Below are positions 1 to 11,639 of a stretch of DNA of 64,000 bases, piece by piece. The translations under genes and the position numbers were made by a program. Position 1 is the first letter of the stretch; each line of letters begins with the position of its first letter. The notes beneath the pieces are model-generated. The model saw only the letters and a program-made list of their open reading frames with translations. It had not been told where the DNA came from and ran no database searches. Origin of the DNA: Heliocybe sulcata (lineage: Eukaryota; Basidiomycota; Agaricomycetes; Gloeophyllales; Gloeophyllaceae); assembly GCA_004369045.1 (NCBI GenBank), contig ML213518.1, positions 283,028 to 347,027 on the forward strand, in the 5' to 3' direction.

Positions 1-441
1 AGACAGAGGGCACTCACAGCCTAGGATTGTGCAGAGGGAGCAGTCAGCAGAAGAAGGTCTGTACTATACATCTACTCACTGTCTGAATATTTAGATCATA
101 TTCAAGAGCACATTTAGTGTTGCAGTGCACACGACATATATCCACTCTAGTATCACAGCTATTGATAAGATATTGGCAGTACCAGTTATCTTAATGTAGT
201 ATGTCTTTCTCACCACCTGTATTTATCTGTAAGACATAGTTGTCATCTAGGCAGTGGAGTAAAATCCACATACCAGCTGTTATTCCTCAAATACATATAG
301 AATATGGGTTTTACTGTAGTTAGACTCAGTGGATTCAAATATGACAAGTACTGGAGTCATCAGTATCATACTGAACCATTGTAAATAATTAGACATCTGC
401 TTTCACATGAGCAGCCACCTGACATTAGATGTGGAAGATAC
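1..441. other. AT-rich flank, no gene recognised
   Basis: This stretch is visibly richer in A and T than the rest of the window. I see no conserved coding frame. It may hold the 3' end and untranslated region of the minus-strand G-domain gene that follows, but no membrane-anchor exon like that of its paralogue at 5339-7342 could be read here. Confidence 0.4.
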
Positions 442-1743
442 TCACACCATACCCAAAGAAACCAGCCCCCCTCTTTTGCCACTAAGACTGCTGGCTTTGT
501 AGTAGTAGCAGCTAAAGCTGCTGCTGAAGATGTTATTGTAGCCAAGGGAAGATATAATTCTGGGCTTACCAGCTCCATAGGGTATTATATCTCTAATAAA
601 GATGAATGACTTGAAGTATGGAGAGATTTTGCTGCCATACCTCATCGCATACTCTGCTGATAATTTGCTAGAAACAAGCTGTTTTGAGACAAATAGTGTT
701 CTCAAAACTTCATCATCCAGGGCCTCTGCTGTGACTGTTGCTAAGTGAGCACAATCAGCTCCATCCTTGTCCATGTCTACAGAATCTCTCAGATTAGACT
801 ATGAACAGAAGTCCATAATGCCCTACCTCGGAGGTACACATATGATTTTGGTGGATTTGGACTGTCCTGGATATCCTGTAGCTGTCGAGCAAAATACTCC
901 TCTGCAAACCTTGCTGCTTCTTCTTTAGCCTGCTGCCTGGTTTTGCCTTGGTGCCTCAGAAAATTGATAGCATGCTGGATCTGCACATCCCACTTGGTGA
1001 ATATCACAATCACAGGAACTGCAAATAATTTTGCATTGAACTCTGATCCTAATTCAACTGCAAAATATGCTTACTGCCATGAGCGGAATGTTTGAAGAAT
1101 TCCAGTTCTGCAGCACCAAGAGCTCTTGCTTGACCAGCTGGTATGCAAAACCTCAAAAGAGAAAATTCAGCCATATGTCACCCATTAGGTCTGCATGTCT
1201 TACCATACTGCATGTATCCTCTCATGAAGTTTATTTCTCCTGGACCGATTCTCAAGGAAGTCATACAGAATCTTTGATTCAGCAGTGCCACCTGATTCAA
1301 ACCCCCTAGAGTCATGGAAGACAAAGCCGGGACTGGTGGGATAACTAATCTCATGATTTATGTCATGTAAACCACGCTAAAACGGACCAAGGTGAAATGG
1401 CGCATCTCCAGTACATTCCCAATTAGGCATGAACTCACCTTGGCGCTTGGGTCCAGAGAGGCACTAATCTGGAAAAGTTATAGCCTCTGACTTTGGTTGT
1501 AGTGATGACACAGCTACTCACAGACCGTCCAGACATGTCCCGGACAACCGGTTCCTCATCAGACATACAAAACTTCTTCAGAAGTGTTGTTTTCCCTGAA
1601 TTTGCCTTCCCAACCACCAATATGCGGAACTTTTGGAAAGTCTTTCGTACGAATCTCGAGTCAAGGCCAATTCCACTATCCGAAAACTCTGGATTGCCCT
1701 CGCTATGTGCCAAACCGAGCCCGTCTGGTGTTCTGTCAGCCAT
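442..1743 (-). CDS. G-domain (P-loop GTPase-like) protein, copy 1
   Basis: A multi-exon minus-strand gene of the Agaricomycete G-domain family. The start is the ATG at 1743-1741. Exon 1 carries the Walker A/G1 loop GKANSGKT preceded by the usual FRILVVG strand. A later exon near 1300-1365 reads EISYPTSPGFVFHDSRGFE, the G3 region (HDSRGFE). The exon at 789-1013 carries VIFTKWD, the G4 (TKxD) motif. The last readable exon lies below 774. The gene has the same order of motifs as the copy at 5339-7342, so the two are paralogues. I could not read the hydrophobic C-terminal segment that the second copy has, so this one may be truncated, diverged, or end in exons I missed. Exon ends between 1540 and 1370 are uncertain. 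Function is unknown; the family binds nucleotide, and many members are predicted to sit on membranes. Confidence 0.6.
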
Positions 1744-4269
1744 AGTTGTAGATGCAGCCAGCTGTCGATGTCGATGGCGGGAGACAAGGTGCGATGATCG
1801 ATAATCGATCGGGTATCGACGAAACGGGATCGCGTCGTGACGCCGGCCGACATATGCTAACAGCGGTCACAAATTTATGTCTTGTCGCATATACCTGCAG
1901 ACTCGTAGATCGGCCTGTGCTGCAGGACGACATGGCCATGTATCAATATCACACATAACTAATCCAGTCCTTGGTGTGTTGCGTCCTCTCGACCAAGTAC
2001 TGTCCCATCACTGTCGAAGGCCCTTAAGTCTTCTTCCGCTTCACCTCTAGATCTCCCCGCCGACCTGATGCAATCCTGAATATTTCGGGTACTTGTACTA
2101 GTCTGTGTCGGCTGTCTGAATTGGAGCTGTACGAGTGGGCAGTTTCGTGCTCCGCTGTGCAGGCCACCCACGCTCGGCTGTAATCATGAAGCTGTGCGCT
2201 CTACACTCTTCTTGTTCCTCATGCGTCATCCTACTGGCCTTTGCCTTCTTGCGCCACCGGTGCAAGATAGTCGTAGGGTTGAGGAACCAGCGACGGAGGT
2301 CGAAAGGCCTCACCCTCTCCACCCTCCTGTGGTTCCCCCGTCTCGTGCAACCTGTGTGCTGCGTTCCACATCAGAATGCGGCCGATGCTCGCTTTTCGGC
2401 GCGTGAGCCCGTCTTCGTTTCTTCGATACCTTGCTTCAGGGAGCAAATGCGAAATAGCTGTGTGCATATGCGCTGCTTGCGCCCGGTCTGCTGTCATTCT
2501 GCCCGCCTTCCCAGCCCTACATAATGACTATACAAACTGCACCCCTGCAAGTGTAGCCGTGGACGACCTGAGTGCGACATCGCAAGCTCTCCCTTCCCCA
2601 TCTTCCCCGAGGCCATCACAGACGGCCATTCGCATCGATGCGCTGTGAATGAGGTTGCAAGACCTCCCGTATCCAGTGCGTTTGTTGACACATGAGTCTG
2701 GACCCTCTCCGGGCAGCAATATAAGGCGTACCACCCTCTCTGTAGTGACCATTCTAGGCATTTCGCACCTGTAGTTCTCGCAATATGAGGGTAAATCGAC
2801 GGTTTAGCGGTCATCGAACTGAACGAGGTTGCGAAGCTTCGCCTTTGCCTGCGTCTCATTCGTTCGAAGATCCCCTGCCCGCGCAACAACGATCTACCGT
2901 TATTCTCCGTGAGTGATGGCACCTGATAATCTCGAACACGCTGACGACGAGTCTACCATCCGCGTTTCTCAATGTGCGCCCCTGATGACATAGAGATGTG
3001 TGTCCTGGGATAATATGTACACTTTACCTCAAGCTTGTGACTAGGCAGGTTGACTCAGCCGAGGCTGTGAGACTCTATGGCTCGCAAGACTTCCCGTTGG
3101 CGATATCCGATATCCGAAGGTACCAAGCTCCCACGAGGGATGTCCGGTCCCTCCTCCACCTGCTTGCGATGACTGGATGGATCGATGCCAGTCGACCAAG
3201 GCCACGCGGCCCATCTTCGTCAGCTTGCAGTTCTGCTGGGCGCATCCGGATAGCAATGTATGGACATATCGAGCCCGACAAGAACGTCTTCGGCCCCTCG
3301 TTTCTTGTGGTCACGCCGAATAGATGGACCAGGGCCACTGCTGCAACTCGTCGGACCCACTCGCATGCAGACGTATCGATGTCTCGCACCATCTTCGAGA
3401 CCGTGGCGAGCGCTTACGGTGTCCTGCGTAGGAGATCGCGGGCTACGGACCTATTGACAGGCTGCTACTGCTCGATGTTGACCAATAACCAGCACGCGTC
3501 GTGCCAGGCCGTGTCTCGCTAACTCCTCATCGGCTAGGGATGTACAGACGAGCTTCCCGGGAGCCTCGCCCCTCGTCAACCGCTCTTGAGTGCTACAACG
3601 CAATTCATAAATGGATTTTTGCACTCCGTGCTGGCTGTTCTAGAGAATACGCTACCGTTCTCATGTCCGGCATCGTTTGCAAAACGAGGATTGTTCTTGA
3701 CTTGGGTGCGTCACGATGAGCGCAACTCTACTCCTAGTATTTCACTCTAGAACCACTTGCCCGGCTCTCGTCCGCTCCTCCGTCGTGGGTTCGTGGTGTA
3801 GCTCCCTCGCGGATGGACCTAAATCTTCCCGGAGGTCCGGCTGCCCATATGCATCTTGTGGACGCTAGGAAGTGTCGGGTAGTGATAGGAGCGGAGGACT
3901 GAGCACGGAGAACGTTGTCAAAGCGCGGCGGATCGAATGTATTCAAACCTTTGAATTCCAATACGGCCCTTTCGATATCCTATTAAACGCCTATAGCCAC
4001 GAGACGTCGACCCAATAGACGCAGTCGCAACTGCGAAATCTTAGGGTCGGTCAATAACGTAGCAGAAACCGCGTGGACGGAGGCCGAGAGAGTCATCATT
4101 GAATGCGGCAAAGATTCACTTGAACGCTAGCGGCTTCAGGCTGCACACACAGCCACTAACGAAGTCGCGGTGGGTCTGGTTGGCTCCTGCTTCGATTGCC
4201 GGCTCCTCTCGTCTACTCGCTGTCCACTGAAGACACTCGCTTGCGCGCGTCTGCACCGAAGCGCTTGGG
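1744..4269. other. 2.5 kb without a recognised gene
   Basis: Open frames of 70-174 codons occur on both strands (for example 2998-3522 plus and 3075-3392 minus). They overlap each other, show no recognisable motif and have no convincing exon chain. The base composition is like that of coding DNA, so decayed gene sequence is possible. I cannot support any gene here. Confidence 0.4.
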
Positions 4270-4950
4270 GCTCCGTCTCGTTGACTCATGACTGCGCTAC
4301 GACCTCAACGTGTCTAACAAACCTTCGACATCCGGAGGAAACGTTCGTGACAATTACCGGAAGTCGTCCAGCTCGTATACCCGTCTCGCCAACCAGTGTT
4401 CAGCTAAGGAAGAGATTCGCAGCTCAGAAAAGGATGCACTCAACAAATTCATTTGTACGCACATCAGCACGCTTCTGCATTTAGACGACAACCGTTCATG
4501 TTCAGAATCGGTCCCGAAATGTTACAGGATATATGCTCCTGATTACCTTGGTACTGGAGCGACTGGAAGGATGCGTACAACTGCCGCTTTATCCCATCTC
4601 TCCTTCTCATCTTCTTAAAGTGAGTTGTCTATCCCGGTTACGTTTATTAGTACTGTTGTGCACTCCTGACTTAACACCCCAGCGCCCTCTCTGCGATGGC
4701 TTTCCTGATGGAATGCGCCAACCACGATGATGTCTCCGAAGTACTTCGCTCCTCCTTCATGGCTGCATCTGTCTTCTCCGACCTCGACGCCTGGCCGTCC
4801 TGGATCGCGGGCGTCACTGACCCAATTACGGCCTGCTGCTCGGTTGATCCGAGAGGTGCGCTTGTCGGGCTGTTGTGAGTCACCTCTGCCCTATGCGCAT
4901 ATGTGGCCCATGACTTATAAAGTCGCGTCCTCCCTGATTTTGATGCAGGT
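4270..4950 (+). pseudogene. Truncated copy of the Bor1-type transporter gene
   Basis: This plus-strand stretch matches the intact transporter gene at 17858-20061 (minus strand) from just upstream of the start codon through exon 1, the first intron and part of exon 2. It then jumps to the end of a late exon (around LIPRGVLAGLL) and the following intron. Shared blocks include the N-terminal SSSSYTR stretch, the SDWKDAYN region, the VSEVL.SSFMAA helix and a well preserved intron (tgtggcccatgact). The ATG-ATG start is replaced by ACGTG, reading frames are shifted, and everything between the two joined exons is missing. It therefore cannot encode a transporter. The retained introns show it arose by DNA duplication, not from an mRNA. 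Divergence looks like roughly one base in four or five by eye, so it is not recent. Confidence 0.9.
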
Positions 4951-5338
4951 GTGGCGATCGCGACAATAAGTTTCCGGATGGTCAGCTTTCTGTTGACTCA
5001 TTCAATGAGCTGCATCATTGAACATACGTGCTGACTGTATTACTAATTATCACAAATACTGAGTAAGGTCAAGCGTATGCACGCAACTGCCTCGCAGAGA
5101 ACAGACTTCGTCGTCGAATGTCTATGAGTTTATCACGAATGGTACACATTTTTTCTTGTGATCGATATTGATTCTTAGCACTTAGCACTCAATCGGCTAC
5201 TTTACTTTGCCACCGCCGTGCGCCAGGCGGGTGCAAGTTTCTGCCCCGCTTAGTGTATCGGATGGATCGTGGTTTGAAATACTAATGTAACATTCGTGCT
5301 GTAATAACACCATGAACTAAGGCGCAATACCCTCCCGG
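4951..5338. other. Intergenic, nothing recognised
   Basis: About 390 bp between the transporter pseudogene and the 3' end of the second G-domain gene. No open frame with coding character was seen. Confidence 0.5.
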
Positions 5339-7342
5339 TTATGCCGACTCTTGGCAAAATTCCTTTATTAACCGGACCACTTCACGTAGAACGGCATCCC
5401 CTTTCAATCTCGCCATTGGACCAGATGTCTGCAGGAAATCCCGCACCGCCTGATGTATGCGACGCTTCTGCTCCGACGCGTTGAAGACCTCCATGATGTC
5501 ATTGACGATGACTTCGGTGAGAGGCTGCACTCCTCCTTTCTTCCGCATAAACCAGAATAATTTCCAGAGGACAAAGTTGATGTCTATAATGTAGGCCATC
5601 AAGCATCGTAACACGCTGGGACTGGATGGAGAGCATGTATCCGTCAGGTGCAAGTTTGTGTAAGAAGCTGTGATTACTTGCATTTGCGCGTAAACATTGA
5701 AGATCCATCGAGCCAGTAACGCGACTGCTGCTAGAGGGACCAGCACTGCAGTAGCAGCTGGAGACATACCGAACACTGTCATGCCGGCATGGCCGACTTG
5801 CGACAGACCACCTATCCTGTACATGAGGTCAGTGTCCGAATCAGGTGGGGCGGGACGACAGCAGACTTACAATGCTTGGTTGGGATCAGCACTGGGATCG
5901 GTGCATGCATCATCGTCGCCAAGTTCGGCCACGATTGCTGAGAGAAGCTTCGTCACATCCGAGCTACGAAGGCACTAAACTGACATGGTTACAGCTGCGT
6001 CGGGTGAAACATCGTAAATGGTGAAGACCTACGTTATCCGGGTCATAGAAATTCCAGGCTGTGACTGTATCGAAATGTAGCGCCCGTAAACATTTCTCCA
6101 AGCGCTTATCCTTGAAGTACAATGTTGTCGAAAGCGCTGCCCAATACTCTATGACAATATAGCGTAGTCGGTCATAGACAAGTCTAGAACGTACTCTGCC
6201 TTCCGATCCTGGGCAACAATCAACCGAAGGAATGATAATAATGACGGTTTAGGACCTACTCAATGGAAGCATCCCTGCTCATCTCAGCATCGACTCGCTG
6301 GGCAATCGCCCACGTCGCCCGAACATCGGTGCCAACCTGCTCGGCCGTAGTTCGGATCAGGTTCAATACCAGATTGTCGTAATGTGCCTCAACTGTAGTC
6401 AATCATGAGATGATTTCACAGATCGTACAGAGTATACACACCAGATATGTGCCGGTGAAGACACCGAGCTCGCGGTCTGTCCCTGAATTGCATGAGAGCC
6501 TCTTGCAGTGGCTGCTGACATATTCTCTGATATTCTTCATATGCTAGGGTGCTAACGCGGCACTTCGGATTGGTGGGTTCCCAGTCCGCATCGGCTATGT
6601 CTTCGGCTTTAGTAATCAGTAAGTCATACTTGGTGAACACAACTATGAGTGGCACTGGAATCGCTATTACGGTTAGCGCAAAATACGCTCGGTAAATGAA
6701 GCCCACCATCTCCCACATCCATGCCGAGGATCTCCTCGTCACCAGTCTCTAGGAGGCGTTCATCACCGGAAGGGACAGCGATGCACAACCTTGTTCCACG
6801 TCCCGATATCGGATGAGACTTGGAACATCCCAAGAAGCCAAGGATCCAGACATACCATATCGCATGCAGTCGCTTCGACTCCTTCAGGCCCTTCCGGGTT
6901 CGATACCGTATGAAGCTCTTGACATCATTGAGCTTGCTCTCGTCGCCGTACTCAAATCCTCGAGAATCGTGCAATATAAAGCGCGAGTTCTGGGGAGAAG
7001 TGAATTCCTTCTCGATGTCTGCACTCCCAGCCCGGTAATCCGAAACTTCCTACAATGAATGTCAAAAGGAAGCTCCACGGAGATGTGTGAAACGAACCGC
7101 TTCCGCGATATTGAAGACTCGATTGATCAGCCTGGACTTCCCAACTCCCGACTACAGCAAGGTCAGCATTGATTGCCCCAGGAGTGAGATGTGTGCGCAC
7201 TCTGCCTAGCAGAAGTATTCGAAACCTATGCGACATTCCCGGTTTAGTATCAGGCTCGGAAGTTAGATGAACGTTCACACCTAGGGCAGATCTTTAAGAT
7301 CTCGTTGACATGGGGTTCGAGGTCGCCGTCATCTGGATGCAT
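5339..7342 (-). CDS. Membrane-anchored G-domain (P-loop GTPase-like) protein, copy 2
   Basis: A minus-strand gene with at least six exons. The start ATG is at 7342-7340, with an in-frame stop just upstream. Exon 1 (7342-7281) ends in CPR and exon 2 (from 7225) continues FRILLLGR. The next exon opens with SGVGKSRLINRVF, so the P-loop GRSGVGKS is assembled across two introns. HDSRGFEYG (G3) follows near 6950 and VVFTKYD (G4) near 6640. The last exon (5339-5824) holds a hydrophobic segment of about 20 residues (MSPAATAVLVPLAAVALLA), then LRCLMAYIIDINFVLW and a charged helical tail ending at the stop at 5341-5339. This is the usual architecture of the Agaricomycete G-domain family: GTPase-like domain plus C-terminal membrane segments. 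The nucleotide-binding role follows from the motifs; the cellular role is unknown. It is a paralogue of the gene at 442-1743. Confidence 0.75.
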
Positions 7343-7502
7343 GCCGAAAAGCTATTACCGAGTCGATGACAGAAGAATTAATTTACCATGAGGACCCTGA
7401 CGAGTGGTAGTGTGAACAGCTGGGACAGAGGACCTCAGCAAGTCACTCACACCAATAATATCATCCCCGGGTTCGCACAAATCGAGTTGCTCCCGTACTT
7501 CA

Positions 7503-8171
7503 CTACTTGACCGTGATCTGACTCTCGCCAAAGTGATTTTCATCCTCCCCTTGTCCTAGGGCAAACAACACTTCAACACCAGCCCAGCGTGGTAGCAACA
7601 ATCCGCAGACCGTGAGAGCGTCGAGGGCCTCATCCATGACGGATGTGACATTTTCCAGGGGTGCTCGTACATCGACCGTGTTGAAGGGCGACAGCTTAGA
7701 TTTGGGAAGATTACCAGAGATAGCCTTCGACACTTCACTGAAACAACATGAAAACTGGGCCCATATAGTGTAAGCAGCGAGCGAACTTACTCGAACAAGT
7801 CGTGCAATCCCATTGTCAGGCCCTCTGTAAGGCCAATAGTCGCTTGTCTGTACTCTGTCAAAATAGGCTGGAAAATAGCTTGTTCAAGCGTATCAATACG
7901 ACTAATAAACGCGCGGATAGCTTCATCACTGTTCTTCGCCTTCTGGTTGCGGCATCAGCGATAGATCACATGGAACTCGGGCTCAGCATACCTTGCACGT
8001 CTTCAGCATCGCCGCCATTTTCTGGAGCGCCTCTTGCATCTTCGGGACAGGGATACGCTTGAGATCTCTGGCCCTGTCCTTGAGTAGCTGCTTCTTGACT
8101 CTGATCTCCTCCTTCAGAGGCGTACCACCGCTGGCAGCATGGGGAGCATCTGGAGCGTTGGAACTTGCCAT
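7503..8171 (-). CDS. Hypothetical helical protein beside the G-domain gene
   Basis: Three exon-like blocks on the minus strand read as one protein. The first starts at the ATG at 8171-8169 and is Lys/Arg/Glu-rich (LKEEIRVKKQLLKDRARDLK). The second covers roughly 7800-7930 (AIRAFISRIDTLEQAIFQP). The third is 7503-7735 and ends at a TAG stop. Predicted character is mostly amphipathic helix, with a more hydrophobic stretch (LTVCGLLLPRWAGVEVLFAL) near the C terminus. An alternative upstream exon (MQSVAPNRWKAWFRYSNR, near 8285) would extend the N terminus across a short intron. I do not recognise the family. It lies head-to-tail with the G-domain gene, about 160 bp upstream of that gene's start, so the two may work together (inference only). 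Confidence 0.45.
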
Positions 8172-8289
8172 TGTGCAGCAGGTAGAGGATGAAGGCTGCA
8201 AAGGAAGTCGCGAGTAGAACGGCTAAGGACACCCTGTTCGAGTAACGAAACCACGCCTTCCATCGATTGGGCGCTACGCTCTGCATCCT

Positions 8290-9974
8290 AAAATAAGACA
8301 AGGCCGGACAGTACCTTAAACCAACTTCTATGAGCCCATGAGCTAGGTTACAGGCGACTAATGGGAATCACACACCTTCTCTGCTTGCTCAAGTGTCTGA
8401 TCACTCGGAACGTGTGCGATCCCCCGACCTTCTCCCAAAACATCGCAAGGTGACCGAAGTATACAAGACAGTCGCAGACATGGGCAATCTCATCAGTGTC
8501 AGTCGCATCGCATTGTTCCAATTGCAGAATGACGGTTTGTAGCTTCTCACAGGTCCAGTATCCCGCGGCTTTCTATCACCTGGATGATTATTTGCGCCGG
8601 GATAAGTCACGATATATTGAAGGGAGGACTTCCTGGCCGTGAAATTATAAGACGCGTTTCTGACTCGGATTCAACAAGCAAATCTCGTGCGGTGGCATCG
8701 AGCATATACTGTACTGCGTGCACGCTGGCCTGTCCTTAACTTCGGAGAGAAATTACTCGTGAGTACATGACAGATGTCATCAGGAGAACATAGACGTTCC
8801 AAGTTACCTTGTCGCGTTACAGAAAATTCAGACGCCGGCTCTCTGACCTTTATTTATGTGCGTCCGTTCCCCCTCTAACTCCCTCCTACCCGGAATAGGC
8901 GCCGTGGTTTAGCGAGGAAGTAAGCCAAGAGACGCAGCCACTGAAAGGAATTCCGTGATCCCATGATGAACCGATGAAGCCACAAATTGTGACGCGACGC
9001 GACTGTGACAAATTGTGGCAAAGAGATACGTCAACTGCTTGTGCCGATGATGCTATCCCAAGAAACGTCCACATGTAAGTGCCGCTGGTGCAGATTAATA
9101 AATAACCCTTCCGAGAGGGCACGCCTTGGCCGACAATTCCCCTGGGCCACCAAGCCGCGAAAACATGTAGCGAAACGACTCGATTGCTCCAAAAGTACAA
9201 ATATTGGGTCATTATAGCGATGTCATACGGGGCTGCAAGCTGCATAGGGTCCCTTCTTCCCAGCGCCAGGCGTTCTGCATAGGCGACATAAATAGAAACG
9301 AATGTGGATACATCGCGCAGTTTCGGCGAGAAACAGACGCGACAAAGTTGGATGCGCCGCAACGCAGCAGCGGCAACGTGAGATAGGAACCGGTCGGCAC
9401 ACGGGAGATGGCATCGGAGACGGTGGAGCCGCGTCAGATGCCACCCGTCCGCCGGGGACAAATGGCAAGAGCAGCGGGAGACGGGCGGGACTGACGGGGG
9501 TCGCGGATGGGTAAATGTGACAGAAGCGCCGAAAAGAATGGGTGGGACCCTCATGGATTCGAGGGGAAACAGAGGGGGCAATGCAAAACACGCGCGACAG
9601 GAATACTGAGACTACATAAAAAATATACTGGAATGAGAAGACAATGTCCGGAGATTTAAAAAGATCCAGTACCGTAACGTACTGCGAAGGTGGTCCATGG
9701 CCAAGATAGGAAACAGATGGGGAAAGCAGCTGATCCCGTCGAGGAAGGGTAAAGAGACCGGCGGTATAATGCAGGGACGGGGTAGGAAAGCGAATAGTGT
9801 CAAAGTGAAAACGGCGGACAAGATGCGATGGATGGAATAAGGCAATGATACGATGATGACAACAGACTGCACGAAAGAACCCACAAAACATTGGCACCCG
9901 ATGAGAAGCGAAGAAAGCGCAGGTAGATAGACACAGGCAAGGCATACAAACGACCAAGAAACCCACAGCCATCG
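8290..9974. other. Long non-coding stretch, probably includes a 3' UTR
   Basis: Two long minus-strand frames (8886-9581 and 9223-9972) overlap in different phases. They encode Cys/Pro/Ser/Phe-rich sequence with no domain and no shared frame with a gene. They sit directly 3' of the membrane-protein gene that ends at 9975. I read the 8886-9974 part as its 3' untranslated or downstream DNA with skewed strand composition, and 8290-8885 as plain intergenic DNA. Confidence 0.45.
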
Positions 9975-11623
9975 TCAGTGTGGATTGTCCTGCGCTGTAT
10001 CACCCGCGTCGCTGAGCGTTTCCACTCGGACACCTCTTGATGAGCTGACGCTCCGGATGTCTCTCCCTTCTTCCGCCAACTCACGGTTCAGTAGTTCAGA
10101 GTTGCCCGAGTTATTGTTGGCTTCCGGACTTTCTCCTTCCTCCACAGGTCTGCTTGCGAAATCGGGTTTCCGCAGCGCTTTCCGGAACGCATCGGCCATA
10201 ATCGCCGCGTCCGCTCCCGAGAACGGAACGGCTTCGCCAGTTGAATGGGCTCGCGATATTGTAGAAGCACCATCGTCGGGTGCAACAGAGGGTGCTTGAT
10301 CGTGATGGGTAGATGATGAGGCTGCCTGCGTGCCTCCAGTTGCTCCTGCGCCAGCAGCGGCCCCGGCGGCAGCGCCAGCAAAAGCACTCTCCGTGAGAAG
10401 CGGAGACTGTGGCCCGCCGGTGCCTCCAACGTTTGCCATCATCGGCGACTCTGAGCCGATAGACGTTCGGTTCGCCTCTGCACGCCGTCGAGCACGCATT
10501 CGTCGCATGATCAAGAAGAACAGTATGCCGCCTGCGACGATGGCGAGGAAGCCAAGCACGACGATGGCAGCAATCGCACCGTGAGGGAAGGAACCGCCCC
10601 CTGAGGCTTGGACGTTGCCACCCCCGTTGCCGCCGTCGCCACCACCACCGCCACCGCTACTTCGAGGGCCACCAGCGCCAGAAGTGCCCGACGGGTCGTT
10701 TGTACCGGACCCCCCAGCGCCTGGGGAGCCTGATCCAGATGTTGCGGTAGCGGATGCGGCAGTAGCAGATGCTGCGGATCTTGAAGACGCGGCAGATGCT
10801 GACGATGCGGACGCGGCGGACGCTGACGATGCCGATGACAGGGATGACGCGACAACGTCGAGGTATGTTGTTTCTGCATATGCCGTCAGCTCTGGGCGGT
10901 GGATAGACAGACAGCAGTACTCACGGACAGCGGTGAAGGTCGCAGGAATGTATGGTAATGAGACGGGCTCCGCACCCCGACTCACCACAGCCCAGTAAAA
11001 GGGGTAAGACAGATTATTCCCATTCCACGATCTCCCTCTGTCCCCGAACCAAGTGTCATCCACTTGCAGCGACACGGAGCCGCTGCGCTCCCATGAACTG
11101 GCCTGATTGAGCATGGAGGCCACCGCTTGGTTCGTGTCGGCGTGAAACAAGTAGACATCGACACTGTCCGTATATTGCCAGTATGGAAGCCGGCTGTTCC
11201 CTGAACCCAGAGGTCAGCAGGGATCGCCTGCATACGAAAGACAGGACTCACAAACAAAGGCGCAATACTCGTGCTGGGGAACGACCGTCTGGCTGTCGGG
11301 GAAACAAGAGAAGACGTCGTTGCCCTGATTCGCGCATTGTACCAACGCGGATGCTGGTGGTTGAGAGGGCAGTCAGTGATGATGTTCCGTTGATGACACC
11401 GGAGGGACACGGGGGAACGGCGTACGGCGTCCGCCAGCAGCAAACCGAAGACTGAACGAACAAACTTACAAACTTCGGCTGGGTCTGCTTCCTGGCGAGC
11501 AACTCTAGTGGGCCGTTCGACGTCAGAGATCCTTCGGCGTTTTCTTTTGGAGGAAGAGGAGGAAGAGGGTGTGGGGGGAGCCGGGGTCGGTGCAGGCCAG
11601 GGTTGTAGTGGTCGGGGCGACAT
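9975..11623 (-). CDS. Single-pass membrane protein with Ser/Ala-rich stalk (Mid2/SKG6-like layout)
   Basis: Exons can be joined as about 11623-11470, 11353-11252 and 11200-9975; the introns have GT-AG borders and phases that keep frame. The outer part has a Cys-bearing region (VQCANQGNDVF, then an exon joint giving CAFVWNSRLPYWQY). A long low-complexity Ser/Ala then Gly-rich stalk follows. One strongly hydrophobic helix (AIAAIVVLGFLAIVAGGILF) is followed by the basic stop-transfer MRRMRARRR and a cytoplasmic tail of about 190 residues rich in Ser, Ala and Gly. This layout is common among fungal wall-sensor-like type I membrane proteins, but no sensor family is proven. I chose the ATG at 11623 only provisionally. 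It does not give a clear signal peptide, so a further 5' exon with the true start probably lies upstream (11640-12000). Confidence 0.6.
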
Positions 11624-11639
11624 AGGCCAGGCAATACGG

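Noticed and set aside
2998-3522. 174-codon plus-strand open frame
   Set aside because: Low-complexity Arg/Ser-rich product, competing frames on the other strand, no motif or splice partners.
6897-6907. GGTTCGATACC, a perfect tRNA B-box match
   Set aside because: It lies inside a coding exon of the second G-domain gene, and no matching A box or cloverleaf stems were found around it.
9223-9972. 249-codon minus-strand open frame
   Set aside because: It is Cys/Pro/Phe-rich with no domain, overlaps another open frame in a different phase, and lies just 3' of a stop codon; better read as 3' UTR or downstream DNA.
10615-10998. Pro-rich and Asp/Ala-rich plus-strand frame
   Set aside because: It is the antisense of the Ser/Ala/Gly-rich stalk of the membrane protein, a common artefact of low-complexity coding DNA.
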